From Verrucomicrobiota bacterium (GTDB lineage: Bacteria > Verrucomicrobiota > Kiritimatiellia > CAIVKH01): a DNA stretch of 64,000 nt. The notes beneath the pieces are model-generated. The model was not told the DNA's origin, searched no databases, and saw only the letters and a program-made list of their open reading frames with translations. How positions within the stretch are numbered: position 1 is the first letter of the stretch; each line of letters begins with the position of its first letter. The stretch is from the NCBI GenBank assembly GCA_024233345.1, contig JACKPT010000006.1, positions 1 to 64,000 of the forward strand. Direction: 5' to 3'. Position numbers and translations under genes: made by a program. Positions 52,294 through 62,013 of this stretch are shown here, piece by piece.

Positions 52294-52492
52294 TCGCAGA
52301 CACTCCTTTCTTGTTTATGTCTCTGCACTTCTCTACAGCCTGACCTGCAATCAACCGGAAAAAAACCGCGAAGTGCGGTCAAGAATCAAACGGGGACTGG
52401 GATCGGCTTCTTGCCCTGCCGGGCTCTCAATAGCCCGAACCCCGATACCCTACACGGGCTGGGAAATTGTTCAAGACTGTTTCGCCTACCGG

Positions 52493-53137
52493 TCAGACCC
52501 CATTTTCCGGAGGAATCGTGACCCGGGTGGTATTGGATTTCAGGGCCTGCTCATGGTCCAGGATCCGGCCCAGCAAGCTGTCCATGGCCTTGCGGCAGGA
52601 AGCCTCGCCCATCACCGCCTCATAGACCGGAACAGACTCGGTGAGCATCAGGTAGGACGCCAGATAACTCTTCTGGGTGGGGAGGAAAAAGGTTTTCCGG
52701 CATTGAGGGCAGTTGCCCCGCTTGCCGGCATCGTGATCCCGGACCCAAAGTTTCTGCCCGCAGTAGGCACAACTGATCTTGAATTCAGTCTCTCCCGGCT
52801 CACGAAGAATCAGCATCGACTTGGGCAGAAAGGGCTCGGCGTGAACGATCCGATAAGCCTCCCGGACCTGATCCATGGAGGCACGGTCCAGAAACCGAAC
52901 CAGCATCAGGATGGCATGGGCCCGGCGCAAGACGGGCTGAATACCCTCGGGATTATTGTCATACAGGCGGAAGAGCTCCACCCGGGACTGGAGCACATCG
53001 TGGGAAAAGGCCCCCTCATCCGCCCCGCCAATCCCGATCGATTCCAGAAATTTTTCCCCGATGCCCTCGGAAAAAGACAGGACCGGGATGTAGGGTTCCG
53101 TGGTGGTTTTCGCATGCGTGCCCATGCCTCCATGCAT
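52493..53137 (-). CDS. Protein of unknown function with central zinc ribbon
   Basis: A 214-residue protein without signal peptide. Around residues 130-165 it has CAYCGQKLWVRDHDAGKRGNCPQC, in parts two CxxC pairs forming a zinc ribbon. The N-terminal region (EPYIPVLSFSEGIGEKFLESIG) and the helical C-terminal region are not recognised. The start is unclear between 53137 and 53125; the sequence further upstream is a terminator hairpin, so longer forms are excluded. Confidence 0.55.
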   Translation of the reverse strand: MHGGMGTHAKTTTEPYIPVLSFSEGIGEKFLESIGIGGADEGAFSHDVLQSRVELFRLYDNNPEGIQPVLRRAHAILMLVRFLDRASMDQVREAYRIVHAEPFLPKSMLILREPGETEFKISCAYCGQKLWVRDHDAGKRGNCPQCRKTFFLPTQKSYLASYLMLTESVPVYEAVMGEASCRKAMDSLLGRILDHEQALKSNTTRVTIPPENGV

Positions 53138-53183
53138 ACCCCAAATGGAGGATTTCGACAAGCCGACCCGGCCGATTTTGGAT

Positions 53184-53223
53184 AAAAAGCCGCCCGGCAT
53201 GCGCACTTGGCATGTCGGGCGGC
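53184..53223 (-). terminator. Rho-independent terminator after the GH57 gene
   Basis: Arms 53189-53201 and 53211-53223 (GCCGCCCGGCATG with CATGTCGGGCGGC) followed on the minus strand by a T5 run. It separates the GH57 gene from the zinc-ribbon protein gene. Confidence 0.85.
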
Positions 53224-53242
53224 CATCGAACCGAAGGGCAGA

Positions 53243-56200
53243 TCAGGGCGAAGGGGGAGGCAGAGCCACCCCGGTCCGATAAAAGCGGCAAGCCTGCAGG
53301 TTGGTCACCGGAAGGAGCATTTCCCCGCCGGTTCCGGGCTGATCCCGGCCCTCGGCATTCCACTGACCCGCCTCGAGATTGGTACTCCAGAAGACATCAT
53401 AGAGCCGCTGGGTTGAGGTCGGGGCGCCAACCCGCAACCACAACACCCCGGCACCCTGGGCATGTTCGATCCGGCTGGGATACACCGAAGCCGGATTGGT
53501 AGGATTCGTGTCCTCCATGAATTCCTCATAATTGCTCCGGCCATCGTTATCCAGATCATCGAGGGCGTTCAGGGCGGTCGGACCATTGCCATGACGGGAC
53601 TCCCACTCGTCGGAAATGCCATCCCCATCCGAATCAACCCAGCCCCCGGCGGCGCGGGTGATGGTAATGGTATCATTGGTTGCCTGCGAGACCACCCCTC
53701 CCGCCGACATCACCGAGAGATGATTGAAGAAAAAGTCACGGTTGGAATTGTTCCCGTCGTCGGTCCCATTGTTGTAGGACCAGGCCCGGAACTGCGCAAC
53801 CGGGCCGGCCAGGGTGCCGCTGTATTCACTCGCCGAACCACCCTCCGGGGTGATGGCAACCGTGTAGTTGGTGGCCCCGGTCAAGGTGAAGGCCACATCC
53901 AATCCGGCATCGGTCCACGCGATGTCGGTCATGCCGGCTGACGTATCATAGTTGGTGAGCCCGCCATTGAAATACAACTCCCACAACGTAGTTCCGCTGC
54001 CGTCCCGCAAGGCGATCCCGACCGAGCCGCCACTCTCCCAGATCCAGCCGTTTTTGATGCGGACCTTCAGGGTCTGGCCCACGGCCAGCGGTGCCGCAAG
54101 CGGACGCACGGCCTCGGCCAGATTGTCACCCTCCTGCGACCACAGGCCCCAACCATTGGTGCTGGTGAAGGTGCCTGCCGCAGTGGCGCCACCGAGCGTC
54201 CATGCCTCAAAACCGCTTCCGCCATTGTCGGCATCGGCCCAGCCATCCGCATAGGCAGCATCGGAGGCGGAATCCTCCGCAACCGTGACCGGCCCATTGG
54301 TGGTGTTGATCGAACCGCTCACCCTGATCAGATTGTCGCCCACGGCAACCGGAATCGCCGGGATCAGCCAGGGGGAGGCGACAGGCTGACTGCCTACCTG
54401 GCCGGTCAGAGCATTGGACCAGACCAGCGACCCGGTGCAACCTTCAGCGATCCCTCTCAAGGCAACCGTGGCATCGGGGGTCAGGATATTGGCCACTGGG
54501 TTGGTGATGGCAAATCCAGCCAGAGGAGGCACCGGCCCATCGCAATCACTGACCGCCACCATCCAGTCGCTGCCGCCATGGTTATCCCAGGTACCGCCGC
54601 CATCATGGAATACACAATTGATTTCATAGGTGCCTTCCACCGGATCATAGCTGTAGGTCCAGGAATCACCGGCCTGGGTCATCGCAGGCGGGGGATCCAG
54701 GACCCCGGCCCAACCATTGTAGCCCACATGGATATACACCTGGGTCGCGGTCGCCAACGGACCGCCATTGGGGGTGTAGGTGATGGTGACCGGACCACAG
54801 CCGGTCGGAGCCGCCGGATCAAACGAGGCGGAGGCGCTGGTATCCGATACGCTGCAAATCGAGTAATTGGCCCCCGCATTGTCGTTGGTCACGGTTTCCG
54901 AAGCATCGGACGCGGTAATCATGAACGCCACACAAGTCCCCGCATCAAACACCCCGAGATTCTTATGCCAGGCGCCCGCTCCATTCGCGGCATTCGCCTG
55001 CATCGCCGTAGACTGCCAGGCACCACCGCCCACCGAGTAGTGAAGGGTCACCGCATTCGGGGTGGTTCCCGCAGTGTAGGCATCAATCCAGAGATCCTCC
55101 TCCGGATTCAATTGATCATTGTCATGGTTCGGCCCCGGATACGTGGTCACGGTGGTGATCGCCAGCCGGTCGTCGGGCGGGTTGATCTGCTGATCACCGA
55201 CAAACACATGAATGATGTCGCTCCGGGACACATTGCCGACGGTGTCGATGGCCTCGATGTAATAGTCGATCAGCACATTGTTCTGCCCGGTGATATCGCC
55301 GGAATACATCTGGGCCCGGGCCACCGGATCGGGGGAGACATTGATCTTGTTCACCGGATCCCAGGCCCCGGTCATCGGGACGGAGTTCCAGCCATTGACC
55401 TCATCACCACCGGCATAGGTTTCATTCTGAATGGAAGACAGGGGATTGAAGCCATCTTTGTCGGTGCGCCACTTGAGGATCACACTCTGGAGACCACTTA
55501 CGTCATCGACAAACGACCACACGGTGAAATCCGATGGATCGGGATCCGCCGGGTCCCACATGTAGGATCCGGGATTATAGTAGTTGCGCTGGGGCGGGAA
55601 AATGCTGGGGCCCTTACTGTCCTGGCCGGGGTGGGCGTTGATGATATTCATCGCATAGGCGACCGCCTGGTTCGCCGCGCGGGTGGGATGGCCATCCCAT
55701 GGCTCACCCGAGTAGTCCCAGTACCAGTGGCAGGATGTTTCCGCGGCCAGATACCAGTGCCAGGCCTTGGCGGTGTCATTCCCGATCCCCCACTCCACGT
55801 CATTCATGGAATAATTGGAATCGAGGGTATCCGCGAGAATCACCCGGTTCTGGGCGGCAACCAGCACCGACCAGGACCAACGGTCGGGGTTCACCCCGTC
55901 CCGGTATTCATGGGTCAGCCACTTCTCATAGTAGGGGGTACCGCCATCGATCCCGATCCAGGTGCCGGGTTCGATGTGCACCACATCATTGGCCGAAGGG
56001 GGGAACATTTGGAGGTAGTCCTGCACCGAGGTGTACTCAAAGCTGGCATTGTTTTGCACCATGTCCAGAAACAGGTTCTGCTGACCATTCCAGGCATCGG
56101 CATTCTTCATGCCATAGTTGTCACCATCGCTGTGCAGCAGGATCAGCATCGGCTTCTGGGCGTCGGTATTGGCCCCCCCATTCTGTCCCCAGACATTTTC

Positions 56201-57121
56201 CGGCTTGAAAGCCCCATAGCCGCCGCGGCCATTTTCATTGCCCTCATAACGGGCACCGGGTACCGCGATGATCCGCTGAATCGCCCCCGAGTCCGGATTG
56301 ACATATTGCACGTGGTGGGGCTGATACGACCAGGGCGCAAGAACCGGGGTGGGAGCCCATACATTCTGCAACTGCACCCACTGGCTGTTGAGATTGGTGG
56401 AGGAACCGTTGATCAGGTCAGCCTGATTCGGCTTGCAGGAACTCGCCGAGCTCCAGGGAAAATCCGATGCGGTACGGAACAGGTGGCCATTGTCCACAAT
56501 CACCCACTCCAAACCTTCCGCCACCAGCGCCGGGATCATATTCACATCGAATGCACACTCCGGCGGCCAGAATCCCTTGGAATATTCCGTGGTATTCCAC
56601 CGGTCAAAATACTGCTCCTTGTGCAGCTTGATCTGCATCCGCATCGACTCTTTCGAGGTCAGGGGCATCAGGCTGTGGTGGTAGGCGATCCCCACAATAT
56701 CCAACCGCGGATTACCGAGGCTCGTTCGCTTGTTGTTCCGGGCATCCCGGTAGTCACCGGTATCGTTGTTGAAGCCGACAATATTGTTCATGTTCTCGGC
56801 AAGCGAACCGGAGTAGCTGACCTGGGAACCCGCGTGGGGCATCCCCCGGTCATGGGCATACCGAACGGCATTCGGGGGCCAGTAGCGATACGAACTCATC
56901 CGGTCGCCATCAAACACACTGGACTGAATATTGTAAGGAAGGCGGTTGTTGTTGTCGGTGTCCTGAACCGATTCATAGGGCCAGTAGATCGGTTGATGCA
57001 TGTGCCACAGATGCGTGACATGAAACGGAACCTGACCGAAAGCAGCCGATGTAAGCAGTGACCAGGAAAAAAGAGAAGCAACACAACCCCTCGACAACAC
57101 CTTGCAGCATGATTTTGTCAT
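53243..57121 (-). CDS. Secreted GH57 alpha-glucan hydrolase with starch-binding domain
   Basis: A 1292-residue secreted enzyme. Signal peptide (VASLFSWSLLTSAAFG) is followed by a GH57 catalytic domain of about 500 residues: THLWHMHQPIYW is the family's HQP motif, KGFWPPECAFD holds the nucleophilic Glu, and LLHSDGDNYG the region of the acid Asp. A beta-sandwich follows, then a CBM25-like starch-binding domain (YIHVGYNGWAGVLDPPPAM, FHDGGGTWDNHGGSDW), a second beta-rich module with DAAYADGWADADNGGSGFE shared with the 25273 gene, a calcium loop DSDGDGISDEWES, and the shared C-terminal module (RLYDVFWSTNLEAGQW). AAGGA is eight bases before the ATG at 57121. Substrate is starch or glycogen-type alpha-glucan. 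Confidence 0.9.
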   Translation of the reverse strand: MTKSCCKVLSRGCVASLFSWSLLTSAAFGQVPFHVTHLWHMHQPIYWPYESVQDTDNNNRLPYNIQSSVFDGDRMSSYRYWPPNAVRYAHDRGMPHAGSQVSYSGSLAENMNNIVGFNNDTGDYRDARNNKRTSLGNPRLDIVGIAYHHSLMPLTSKESMRMQIKLHKEQYFDRWNTTEYSKGFWPPECAFDVNMIPALVAEGLEWVIVDNGHLFRTASDFPWSSASSCKPNQADLINGSSTNLNSQWVQLQNVWAPTPVLAPWSYQPHHVQYVNPDSGAIQRIIAVPGARYEGNENGRGGYGAFKPENVWGQNGGANTDAQKPMLILLHSDGDNYGMKNADAWNGQQNLFLDMVQNNASFEYTSVQDYLQMFPPSANDVVHIEPGTWIGIDGGTPYYEKWLTHEYRDGVNPDRWSWSVLVAAQNRVILADTLDSNYSMNDVEWGIGNDTAKAWHWYLAAETSCHWYWDYSGEPWDGHPTRAANQAVAYAMNIINAHPGQDSKGPSIFPPQRNYYNPGSYMWDPADPDPSDFTVWSFVDDVSGLQSVILKWRTDKDGFNPLSSIQNETYAGGDEVNGWNSVPMTGAWDPVNKINVSPDPVARAQMYSGDITGQNNVLIDYYIEAIDTVGNVSRSDIIHVFVGDQQINPPDDRLAITTVTTYPGPNHDNDQLNPEEDLWIDAYTAGTTPNAVTLHYSVGGGAWQSTAMQANAANGAGAWHKNLGVFDAGTCVAFMITASDASETVTNDNAGANYSICSVSDTSASASFDPAAPTGCGPVTITYTPNGGPLATATQVYIHVGYNGWAGVLDPPPAMTQAGDSWTYSYDPVEGTYEINCVFHDGGGTWDNHGGSDWMVAVSDCDGPVPPLAGFAITNPVANILTPDATVALRGIAEGCTGSLVWSNALTGQVGSQPVASPWLIPAIPVAVGDNLIRVSGSINTTNGPVTVAEDSASDAAYADGWADADNGGSGFEAWTLGGATAAGTFTSTNGWGLWSQEGDNLAEAVRPLAAPLAVGQTLKVRIKNGWIWESGGSVGIALRDGSGTTLWELYFNGGLTNYDTSAGMTDIAWTDAGLDVAFTLTGATNYTVAITPEGGSASEYSGTLAGPVAQFRAWSYNNGTDDGNNSNRDFFFNHLSVMSAGGVVSQATNDTITITRAAGGWVDSDGDGISDEWESRHGNGPTALNALDDLDNDGRSNYEEFMEDTNPTNPASVYPSRIEHAQGAGVLWLRVGAPTSTQRLYDVFWSTNLEAGQWNAEGRDQPGTGGEMLLPVTNLQACRFYRTGVALPPPSP

Positions 57122-57161
57122 TATCTTGTCCTTTTGAGGCTGTTTCAATCCGCGTGGATCG

Positions 57162-57335
57162 CTTTACCTCTTTGTAAACCGCTTCTACAAATAACCGGCG
57201 GGTAAAGTGCTGTAAAGAGAAAAATCCCCCCGAGGATGCGCAACTCGGTGGAAAGGCCCAAACTCGCTGAACCGGGTGAAAGGATGGTTTTCAACCGATA
57301 CACCAAACTGTTCTTGCCATTTTCAACCGGTTCAG
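57162..57335. promoter_or_regulatory. Operator-like region between the divergent GH57 and GH31 genes
   Basis: Nested inverted repeats: CTTTACC (57162) with GGTAAAG (57201), and TTTGTA (57171) with TACAAA (57186). Further on, CTGAACCGGGTGAAAG (57267) and TTTTCAACCGGTTCAG (57320) are near-perfect inverted copies, with a third half-site TTTTCAACCG at 57288. This 250-bp gap should hold both promoters. Confidence 0.6.
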
Positions 57336-57371
57336 TAGAAAAGTACTTGTCCCTCACACGGAGATTCCCCC

Positions 57372-59966
57372 ATGCCAGTAGCCAGACACGTCCCCCTCGC
57401 GGATTCACGCGCGACCCTGACCCTTGACCGGGCACGTTTCACCTTGTTGACCGATCAATTGATCCGCATGGAGTGGTCAGAAGATTCAAGCTTCGAAGAC
57501 CGGGCTACCTTGGCGGTCTGCAACCGTCGTTTTCCGGTACCGGAGTTTTCCCATCGGCAGGTGGGGAACCAGCTTGTGATCAACACCCGGGCCCTCACCC
57601 TGACCTGGAAGAATAACGGGAAGCCGTTTTCACCCTCCAATCTTTCGGTGGTCTTTCGACACCGCCCCGGAAAAAGGGGGCAATGGAAACCCGGTCGATC
57701 CGAAAAAGGTAATCTTGGCGGTACCTTTCGCACCCTCGACGGGGCCGATGGCAATAGGTTTGCCTGGTGGCAAAACCCCGATGGGCACTGGATTCCCGAC
57801 CAGCATGTCCCGGTGGATCTGGGCAAGGGGGTGGTCTCCCGGGATGGTTGGGCACTCCATGACGACTCCGGCCGGATTGTCCTCGACCCGGCCGCCGGCC
57901 AGGGCACGCCCTGGGTGACCCCGCCTCGCGAAGGTGCTCACCAGGACTGGTACCTCTTTGCCCACGGGCTCGATTTCAAGGCCGCCCTGCGCGATGCCGC
58001 CGGTTTGTTCGGCGCCCAACCGCTGCCCCCCCGCTATGTTTTCGGCTATTGGTACTCCCGCTACTGGGCCTATACCGACCGGGAACTGGAAGCCTTGGCC
58101 GATAAGATGGACGAAATGAACCTGCCATTGGATGTGATGGTCATCGACATGGATTGGCATCTGCCGGGCTGGACCGGCTATACTTGGGACAAACGGTATT
58201 TTCCTGATCCCGCCCGGTTGCTGGCCCGACTCCACAAGCGGGGTCTTCAACTCACCCTGAATCTGCATCCCGCCGATGGCGTAGGGCGGCACGAAGAAGC
58301 CTTCACCGCGATCTGCCGAGAACTCGACCTCGATCCCCAGGCGACCACCCACATTCCGTTCGATGCCACCGACCCGGCCTTCATCAAGGCCTACTTCGAG
58401 CAGCTCCACCATCCGCATGAAGATATTGGCGTGGACTTTTGGTGGCTGGACTGGCAGCAGGGCCAGAAGACCCGGCTGCCCGGGCTCGACCCCCTGCCCT
58501 GGCTGAATCATTTGCACTGGACCGACCTGGCCGAGCGGCGCCCGAACCGGCGGCCTCTGTGCTTCAGCCGTTATGGCGGCCCCGGAGCGGGCCGGTATCC
58601 CATCGGGTTTTCCGGCGACACCTACTCCACCTGGAAATCCCTCGCGTACCAACCCCACTTTACCGCCACCGCCGCGAATATTCTCTACGGCTACTGGAGT
58701 CATGATATTGGCGGGCATCAACCGGGTCCGGTCGAACCGGAACTCTATACACGCTGGGTTCAATTCGGGGTCTTCTCCCCGATTCTTCGCACCCATTCGG
58801 GGAAAAACATGGCCTCCGACCGACGCGTCTGGCGATTTCCGGATCCCTATTCCGACATCATGATGGACGCGATTCGGCGCCGCTACCAGATGGTGCCCTA
58901 CATTTATACGGAGTGCCGCAAGGCGACCCGGACCGGCACCTCCCTGATCCGCGCTATGTACATCGAGCATCCGGAAGAACCCCAGGCTTACCAGGCCCCG
59001 GGGCAATACTATTTCGGGGATGAATTGATCGCCGCGCCGATTGCCTCACCAGTCAATGCTTCAGGTCTGGCCGCCCAGAAGGTCTGGCTTCCTGAAGGAC
59101 GTTGGTATGATCAGGCGACCGGACACCTTCTGTCCGGCGGACCGGTCCGCCTTCAGCGGTCTTATCTACTCGACGAAATCCCTGTCTTCATGCGGGCGGG
59201 TACCCCCATCCCCGGCCAAAGGAATGTCCTGCGACTGAACGATGGAAGCTGCAAACATCTCGAAATAACCCTGCCGCCGGGGGATTCGGGTACCTACACC
59301 CTCTATGAGGATGATGGCTATACAACCGGGTACGAGAAAGAAGCCTGCACCTGGATTACCCTTGAGCATACAAGGAAGGCCCGTACCCGCTCCTTTTCAT
59401 GGCACCCCCCTCAGGGTTCCTTCAAGGGCTTCAGGAGCCGTCGAAGCCTCACCCTGCGGTTCGAGGCCATGCCGCCCCCGGCCAAGGTCGTGCGAGGCAA
59501 CAAACCCCTTGCCCGCAAAGAGCCCGGTACTGGCGGCGACGGATGGTTCTATCAGGGGGAAACGGGAACGGTCGTTGTCGAGCTCATGAACATCCATCTG
59601 GCCCAACCGGAAACCCTGTCGGTGAGCGCCGCGCCGCGCCTTGTCCTGCCCAACGGATGGAAAGGTCTCATGGCACGCCTCGGAAAAATCGGGGAACTTG
59701 CCAATCTTGTTTCGCCCGCCCACCCCCTGCATCCGGATGAACGACTTGCCATTCAGGTCGCCCAGACCGGCAATCGAATTTCCATGAACCCGGACTCGTT
59801 CGCCCAGGAAATTCGGGCCCTGAAAACCGACCTGAAACGTCTGCCGCGCGCACTCAAGGAATTTCAGGCGGTCTATGCAGGCCATGGCCATGACCAGGAA
59901 CAAGTCGCCATTCTTCAGAAGGCGAGAGACATGCTGAAGGCAACACTGACCGCTTTTCCCTTGTAG
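57372..59966 (+). CDS. GH31 alpha-glucosidase
   Basis: An 864-residue enzyme without signal peptide, so probably cytoplasmic. The N-terminal beta-sandwich precedes a catalytic barrel with PLDVMVIDMDWHLPGWTGYT, FWWLDWQQG (nucleophilic Asp) and IGFSGDTYSTW (acid/base Asp), then a proximal C-terminal domain with YFGDELIAAPI and YTLYEDDGYTTGYEK (GH31 C-terminal signature). It should cleave glucose from short alpha-glucans made by the divergent GH57 enzyme. Residues after about 760 form an extra helical tail not typical of the family. Confidence 0.93.
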   Translation: MPVARHVPLADSRATLTLDRARFTLLTDQLIRMEWSEDSSFEDRATLAVCNRRFPVPEFSHRQVGNQLVINTRALTLTWKNNGKPFSPSNLSVVFRHRPGKRGQWKPGRSEKGNLGGTFRTLDGADGNRFAWWQNPDGHWIPDQHVPVDLGKGVVSRDGWALHDDSGRIVLDPAAGQGTPWVTPPREGAHQDWYLFAHGLDFKAALRDAAGLFGAQPLPPRYVFGYWYSRYWAYTDRELEALADKMDEMNLPLDVMVIDMDWHLPGWTGYTWDKRYFPDPARLLARLHKRGLQLTLNLHPADGVGRHEEAFTAICRELDLDPQATTHIPFDATDPAFIKAYFEQLHHPHEDIGVDFWWLDWQQGQKTRLPGLDPLPWLNHLHWTDLAERRPNRRPLCFSRYGGPGAGRYPIGFSGDTYSTWKSLAYQPHFTATAANILYGYWSHDIGGHQPGPVEPELYTRWVQFGVFSPILRTHSGKNMASDRRVWRFPDPYSDIMMDAIRRRYQMVPYIYTECRKATRTGTSLIRAMYIEHPEEPQAYQAPGQYYFGDELIAAPIASPVNASGLAAQKVWLPEGRWYDQATGHLLSGGPVRLQRSYLLDEIPVFMRAGTPIPGQRNVLRLNDGSCKHLEITLPPGDSGTYTLYEDDGYTTGYEKEACTWITLEHTRKARTRSFSWHPPQGSFKGFRSRRSLTLRFEAMPPPAKVVRGNKPLARKEPGTGGDGWFYQGETGTVVVELMNIHLAQPETLSVSAAPRLVLPNGWKGLMARLGKIGELANLVSPAHPLHPDERLAIQVAQTGNRISMNPDSFAQEIRALKTDLKRLPRALKEFQAVYAGHGHDQEQVAILQKARDMLKATLTAFPL

Positions 59967-60169
59967 GCAGTTGGAATGGCCTGAGCTGGAGCGGATTCGG
60001 ACTCAATAAGATGTTGGTTTGGAGTGAATTGTGAGATGGTCCTGAACATCCTCCTGAACTTCTCATGCTCTACGCATGAAAAAAACTGTTTACTCAACCG
60101 AATGAACACAAACAGGCTTTTCTGTCCCCGGGTTCGCAGCCAGGGCCCTGAAGGGGCCGCACCCGAAAG

Positions 60170-60441
60170 CCCATGGCAAAGCCATGGGACTCAGATCCAC
60201 CGCAATATGCCTTCGTGCTGAAGGCACGACAGTCGCAACCGGTCCACTCGACCCTTCAAACCGGGCTCGCAACGCCCACACCCATGTCCCGCGTAGCGCC
60301 CATCTCTGAATGGGCGTTGGTGGTTGTAGAACCGGGGGCAGGTAATTCTCTATAACAGGTATAACCGGGGCCAGGCAATTCTCGGCTCTCGTAATAAATT
60401 GGCTGCGAAGCGATTACGATCACGATTAAGATTAAGATTAG
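60170..60441. repeat. Repeat cluster in a 680-bp gene-free gap
   Basis: Gap 59967-60645 has no gene. It holds a perfect hairpin CCCATGGC-AAA-GCCATGGG (60170-60188), two tandem copies of ACCGGGG(G/C)CAGG(T/C)AATTCTC (60331-60350, 60364-60383) that match the REP-like end of the RAYT unit, and five degenerate hexamers of the form GAT(T/C)A(C/A/G) at 60412-60441. Confidence 0.7.
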
Positions 60442-60645
60442 GAATTGGGATGACCATTGCCCAAATCATTCATCCATGTCCCAACCAAGCCCTTCCTCTC
60501 GTTCACTCGAGCAAACCCTGCACAAACAGGCTTCGTGAATACGCGCAGCCCCCCCTTATTCCCTTCAGAGGACAGATGACACCCGACACAAAAAGGGCTA
60601 TCGTATGACTTGGATACTGTGTGATTCACAAGGCAGGTGACCCCG

Positions 60646-61026
60646 ATGTCAGGGAAGCATCCGGAACTCAGAATCGAAAAACGAGAGGGCTATCTGGAAG
60701 CCGTCTGTCCGCGCTATTGCTGTCAGGAGGCCTGCGCAAACTGCATCCACCGCATGTTCGACGCACTGCAGAGCGGAAATTGTTCCCGCCTGCTCATTGA
60801 CTATACCGCAACCACCGACCGAATCCCAGTCCTCGACCTCTATCAGCTTGGCTGTGAAGTTGCACGGTTGAACAAGCAAAAGCCGTCCAAGGTCGCGGTG
60901 GTGGCTGCCCGGGAGGCGACCTATCCGGATCGATTTTTTGAAACCGTGGTCAACAATCGGTCCGTCCATCTTCGGGTGTTTGTGGATGATTTTGACGGGG
61001 CGAGAACCTGGCTATTGGAAGGGTAA
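60646..61026 (+). CDS. STAS/SpoIIAA-like protein
   Basis: A 126-residue cytoplasmic protein with alternating strands and helices (LRIEKREGYLEAVCPRYCC, RLLIDYTATTDRIPVLDLY, KVAVVAAREATYPDRFFETV, HLRVFVDDFDGARTWLLEG) that fit the SpoIIAA-like STAS/SEC14 fold. Start at 60646 with AGGCAGGTGA upstream. Contains a CCQEACANC cluster with four cysteines within the second helix, unusual for STAS domains and possibly a metal site. Function not known. Confidence 0.65.
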   Translation: MSGKHPELRIEKREGYLEAVCPRYCCQEACANCIHRMFDALQSGNCSRLLIDYTATTDRIPVLDLYQLGCEVARLNKQKPSKVAVVAAREATYPDRFFETVVNNRSVHLRVFVDDFDGARTWLLEG

Positions 61027-61074
61027 CCCAGGTTCGAGATTGGCGAGGCGAGCAGGCTCAGGTATGGTTTGGCC

Positions 61075-61944
61075 ATGAACGCCCTCGCCGCTTACCTGCA
61101 ACAGAGTTCCCGGGAGGTCGAGACCTTGCTCGACAGCCTGCTTCCGTCGGAGCAAACCCGGCCGGCGATCCTGCATCAGGCGATGCGCTACAGCCTGTTT
61201 GCCGGCGGCAAGCGGCTGCGGCCAGCGCTGTGTTTTGCCGCCTGTGAAGCGTGCGGTGGTACCCGTGACCAGGCCGTCCGGCCTGCGGCGGCCCTGGAGG
61301 TGCTCCACACCTACACCTTGATCCATGACGATCTGCCGGCCATGGACAACGACGACTTGCGGCGCGGCAAACCGACCTGCCACAAAATCTATGGCGAAGC
61401 GAATGCCATTCTCGCCGGAGATGCCCTGCTGACCCTGGCCTTTGAGTTGCTGGCCGGTTCGGACCTGGAGCCAGCCCGCATGGTCATGGAACTGGCAAAG
61501 GCCGCCGGTAGCACCGGCGTGATTGCCGGCCAGGTAGAGGATATCGCCAACGAAGGCCAAGCCCTCGACGAAGACACCCTGCGGTTCATTCACCGCCACA
61601 AAACCGGTGATCTCATCCGGGCCGCCGTCCGGCTCGGGGTGATCGCCTCCGGAACCGATCAGGCCCTGGAACCGCTCACCCGCTATGCCGAGCATGTCGG
61701 CCTCGCCTTTCAAATCGCCGATGATGTGCTGAACGCAACCTCCGATTCAGACACGCTGGGCAAAGCGGTGGGCTCGGATGCCCAACGGGGCAAGCAAACT
61801 TTTGTGGCCTTTCTGGGACTGGAAAAGGCCCGGCGCGAAGCGGAGCGCCTGGTCCATGAAGCCGTGGCCTTGCTGGGCGATCTACCCGGCCCGACGGCCC
61901 CCCTGAACGACCTCGCATGGCATGTCATCCGACGGGACCGGTAA
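61075..61944 (+). CDS. ispA: Polyprenyl (farnesyl/geranylgeranyl) diphosphate synthase
   Basis: Short-chain trans-prenyl transferase of 289 residues, condensing isopentenyl diphosphate with dimethylallyl and longer diphosphates. First Asp-rich motif DDLPAMDND (residues about 84-92), second DDVLNATSD; RYSLFAGGKRLRPAL is the IPP-binding stretch. The ATG at 61075 is chosen over a TTG two codons earlier. It would draw its substrate from the mevalonate route ending in mvaD at the left edge. Followed by a bidirectional terminator. Confidence 0.92.
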   Translation: MNALAAYLQQSSREVETLLDSLLPSEQTRPAILHQAMRYSLFAGGKRLRPALCFAACEACGGTRDQAVRPAAALEVLHTYTLIHDDLPAMDNDDLRRGKPTCHKIYGEANAILAGDALLTLAFELLAGSDLEPARMVMELAKAAGSTGVIAGQVEDIANEGQALDEDTLRFIHRHKTGDLIRAAVRLGVIASGTDQALEPLTRYAEHVGLAFQIADDVLNATSDSDTLGKAVGSDAQRGKQTFVAFLGLEKARREAERLVHEAVALLGDLPGPTAPLNDLAWHVIRRDR

Positions 61945-61960
61945 GCAGAATCTGACAAAA

Positions 61961-61988
61961 AAAGCGCCGGTCTTTCCACCGGCGCTTT
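61961..61988. terminator. Bidirectional terminator between ispA and the convergent gene
   Basis: AAAGCGCCGGT (61961-61971) and ACCGGCGCTTT (61978-61988) pair perfectly around CTTTCC, preceded by an A-run. Confidence 0.88.
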
Positions 61989-62013
61989 GCGCAAAACCAC
62001 GTGAAGGAATGGT

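Noticed and set aside
54578..57061. Long open frame of 827 codons on the plus strand
   Set aside because: Antisense to the GH57 gene; the frame is a by-product of high GC content.
60412..60441. Hexamer tandem as a possible coding repeat
   Set aside because: No frame around it and the units are degenerate; simple-sequence expansion is enough.
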